Source: Alphaproteobacteria bacterium
GTDB lineage: Bacteria; Pseudomonadota; Alphaproteobacteria; MPNO01; UBA2964
Assembly: GCA_012103315.1 (NCBI GenBank)
Contig: WLWZ01000005.1
Coordinates: 1 to 64,000 of the forward strand
Direction: 5' to 3'
DNA length: 64,000 nucleotides
Of the stretch, positions 62,576 through 64,000 are shown piece by piece. Made by a program: the position numbers and the translations under genes. Below the pieces are notes generated by a model. That model did no database searches, had not been told where the DNA came from, and saw only the letters and a program-made list of their open reading frames with translations. Positions within the stretch are counted from its first letter, which is position 1. Each line of letters opens with the position of its first letter.

Positions 62576-63202
62576 TTAGCCCGGCATTTGGGCCGCCAGG
62601 CCGCGCTGCACGCCAGGCCGAGCATCCATTGCTTCATACCAACGTTTCGCGTTGGGAAACTCATCCAACGAAACACCCTGCCATTCATACCGCATGGTCC
62701 ACGGGAAAACTGCGATATCAGCGATAGAAAACTCTCCTGCTGCAAGCCATTCATTGTCAGCCAACCGTCTATCAAGCACACCCCACAGACGATGCGCTTC
62801 CTTGGTAAAACGTTCAATCGCGTAAGGCACTTTTTCCGGTGCCGCACGACGGAAGTGATGGGTCTGCCCAAAGTTGGGTCCGATCCCTCCCATCTGGAAC
62901 ATCAGCCATTGGATGACTTCGTAACGTTTAGCGGTATCCGTTGGCATCAATTTTCCATGCTTCTCGGCCATATACATTAGGATCGCGCCGGATTCGAACA
63001 TCACATATGGCTTACCGTCCGGTCCATCCTGGTCGATGACAGCAGGAATTTTCTGGTTAGGGTTTAACGCCGTAAACTCCGGCGTGAACTGGTCGTCTTT
63101 GCCGATGGCGATCGGATGTATCTTGTAGTCGACCTCGAGCTCTTCAACGGCGATGTTGACCTTGCGACCGTTCGACGTTGGCCAGTTATAAATATCGTAC
63201 AT
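62576..63202 (-). CDS. Glutathione S-transferase (Nu/YfcG-like)
   Basis: A 208-residue GST. The thioredoxin-like N-terminal domain starts YDIYNWPTSNGRKVNIAVEE; LNPNQKIPAVID gives the cis-Pro, and FESGAILMYMAEK binds the glutathione gamma-glutamyl part. The helical C-terminal domain contains FSIADIAVFPW. The Thr/Asn pair near residue 10 replaces the usual Ser or Tyr, as in YfcG-like GSTs that have disulfide reductase activity. It is the second of two tandem GST genes, 37 bp from the first. Confidence 0.9.
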   Translation of the reverse strand: MYDIYNWPTSNGRKVNIAVEELEVDYKIHPIAIGKDDQFTPEFTALNPNQKIPAVIDQDGPDGKPYVMFESGAILMYMAEKHGKLMPTDTAKRYEVIQWLMFQMGGIGPNFGQTHHFRRAAPEKVPYAIERFTKEAHRLWGVLDRRLADNEWLAAGEFSIADIAVFPWTMRYEWQGVSLDEFPNAKRWYEAMDARPGVQRGLAAQMPG

Positions 63203-63239
63203 TGTCTTTCCTTGTCTTGAGGCGCCGATAGCGCTCGTT

Positions 63240-63872
63240 TTAGCTGGGAACTTTCATACCGCGTTGGATTGCGGCGCGTTTCGATAAGCGATTATACCAG
63301 TTCTGGACGCCAACAAAATCATCGAGTGAGAACCCAAAGAACTCATGCCGATCTATCCATGGGAAGGCCGCCATATCAGCAACGGTATATGTCTTGGCGA
63401 GATACTCATACTCGCGTAGGCGAAAGTCCAGGACACCAACGAGGCGCTTCATTTCCTCGCTATACCGTTCTCGTCCGAAAGCCGTGATTTCTTCAGTTGT
63501 CGCGTTGGGCGCGTGTTGTAGCCAATAAAACACCTGAACGAATGTCGGTGCTAATCCGGTGACGACGAGCGAAAGCCATTGTTGGCACTCGAGCTTGGTT
63601 ACCGCGTCATTGCCCATAAAGCGCCCAGATTTTTCCGCGAGATATTGCAGTATGGCACCCGACTCGAAAACTCGAATTGGTCCTCCGGCCGGGCCGTCCT
63701 GATCAACGATTGCCGGTATTTTTTCGTTGGGGCTTATCGCCCGATATTTGGGGTCGTGCTGCTCCCCCGCTCGAACATCGATGACATGGGTCGTGTAATC
63801 GAAACCGGTTTCTTCAAGCAAAATGGATACTTTGCGCCCGTTAGGCGTATCGCAGGTATAAAGATCAATCAT
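63240..63872 (-). CDS. Glutathione S-transferase (Nu/YfcG-like)
   Basis: A 210-residue GST of the same type as its downstream neighbour. It has TPNGRKVSILLEE near residue 9, ISPNEKIPAIVDQDGPAG in the middle and FESGAILQYLAEK near 68, with YTVADMAAFPW late in the C-terminal domain. It is the first of a tandem pair that probably arose by duplication. Glutathione-linked detoxification or disulfide reduction in the cytoplasm is likely. The 63873-64000 stretch beyond holds no gene that I can see. Confidence 0.9.
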   Translation of the reverse strand: MIDLYTCDTPNGRKVSILLEETGFDYTTHVIDVRAGEQHDPKYRAISPNEKIPAIVDQDGPAGGPIRVFESGAILQYLAEKSGRFMGNDAVTKLECQQWLSLVVTGLAPTFVQVFYWLQHAPNATTEEITAFGRERYSEEMKRLVGVLDFRLREYEYLAKTYTVADMAAFPWIDRHEFFGFSLDDFVGVQNWYNRLSKRAAIQRGMKVPS

Positions 63873-64000
63873 CCGGCCTAAGCTCGCATTTTGTTATATT
63901 TCAGGCTCGAAGTGTGTCGTAACCAGCGCCAGCGTACAAGCGCCCCTCGCCCCTTTGCGACACGCCGACATAGGGCTAGGCTATTTTATCCAAATTCATC

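Overview
The window looks like chromosomal DNA of an alphaproteobacterium. The evidence is the mix of TAXI/TRAP and DctP transporters, a DUF1194 protein, an alphaproteobacterial-type RecX, several typical small proteins and moderate GC by eye. No taxon can be fixed without a search. Genes are tightly packed (about 55 CDS), many with 4-bp ATGA overlaps, and there is one tRNA (Ser, GCU). No IS element, phage gene, CRISPR array or integrase was seen.

Layout. 0-2.1 kb: the end of a leftward pair (Gfo/Idh/MocA dehydrogenase and an NDH-2-like flavoprotein). 2.2-9.8 kb: VOC protein, orphan DctP receptor, MFS exporter, aldehyde dehydrogenase, enoyl-CoA hydratase with a Lys/Ala-rich N-terminus, and UbiD-type decarboxylase no. 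1. 9.8-14.9 kb: a leftward VOC, Rieske dioxygenase alpha/beta and PQQ-type sugar dehydrogenase cluster, divergent from UbiD no. 2. 14.9-24.6 kb: a seven-gene leftward operon (TAXI receptor, fused TRAP permease, HyuA, HyuB, acyl-CoA thioesterase, LOG-family protein, exported beta-propeller protein). 24.7-28.6 kb: dienelactone hydrolase, then a leftward operon UbiD no. 3, 2OG-Fe(II) oxygenase and MetE-like methyltransferase. 28.7-38.1 kb: MmgE/PrpD, TauD-like dioxygenase, phosphoesterase, LysR regulator, quinone oxidoreductase, a second crotonase, CMD protein, duplicated cupin, CocE-like hydrolase. 38.1-45.1 kb: a marR-emrA-emrB efflux operon, HbpS-like protein, MFS exporter, recX/pncC and a vWA-type secreted protein. 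45.1-50.6 kb: a TauD-like dioxygenase with a CMD protein, and a heterodimeric ABC exporter. 50.7-55.8 kb: an LLM flavin monooxygenase, an alpha/beta hydrolase and a second TRAP/TAXI system. 56-64 kb: an operon of FMN hydroxy-acid dehydrogenase, D-aminoacylase and 4,5-dihydroxyphthalate-decarboxylase-like protein, an amino-acid receptor, tRNA-Ser, small proteins and two tandem GSTs.

Taken together this is an accessory catabolic region for organic acids and probably aromatic or cyclic compounds. High-affinity uptake (TRAP/TAXI) feeds oxygenases, decarboxylases or carboxylases, hydrolases and CoA enzymes, with several efflux systems alongside. The least understood units are the UbiD/2OG-oxygenase/MetE-like operon, the HyuAB/TRAP operon with its unusual tail genes, and the aminoacylase/decarboxylase operon. 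Functions beyond family level are inference. Stretches over 300 bases without a gene do not occur.
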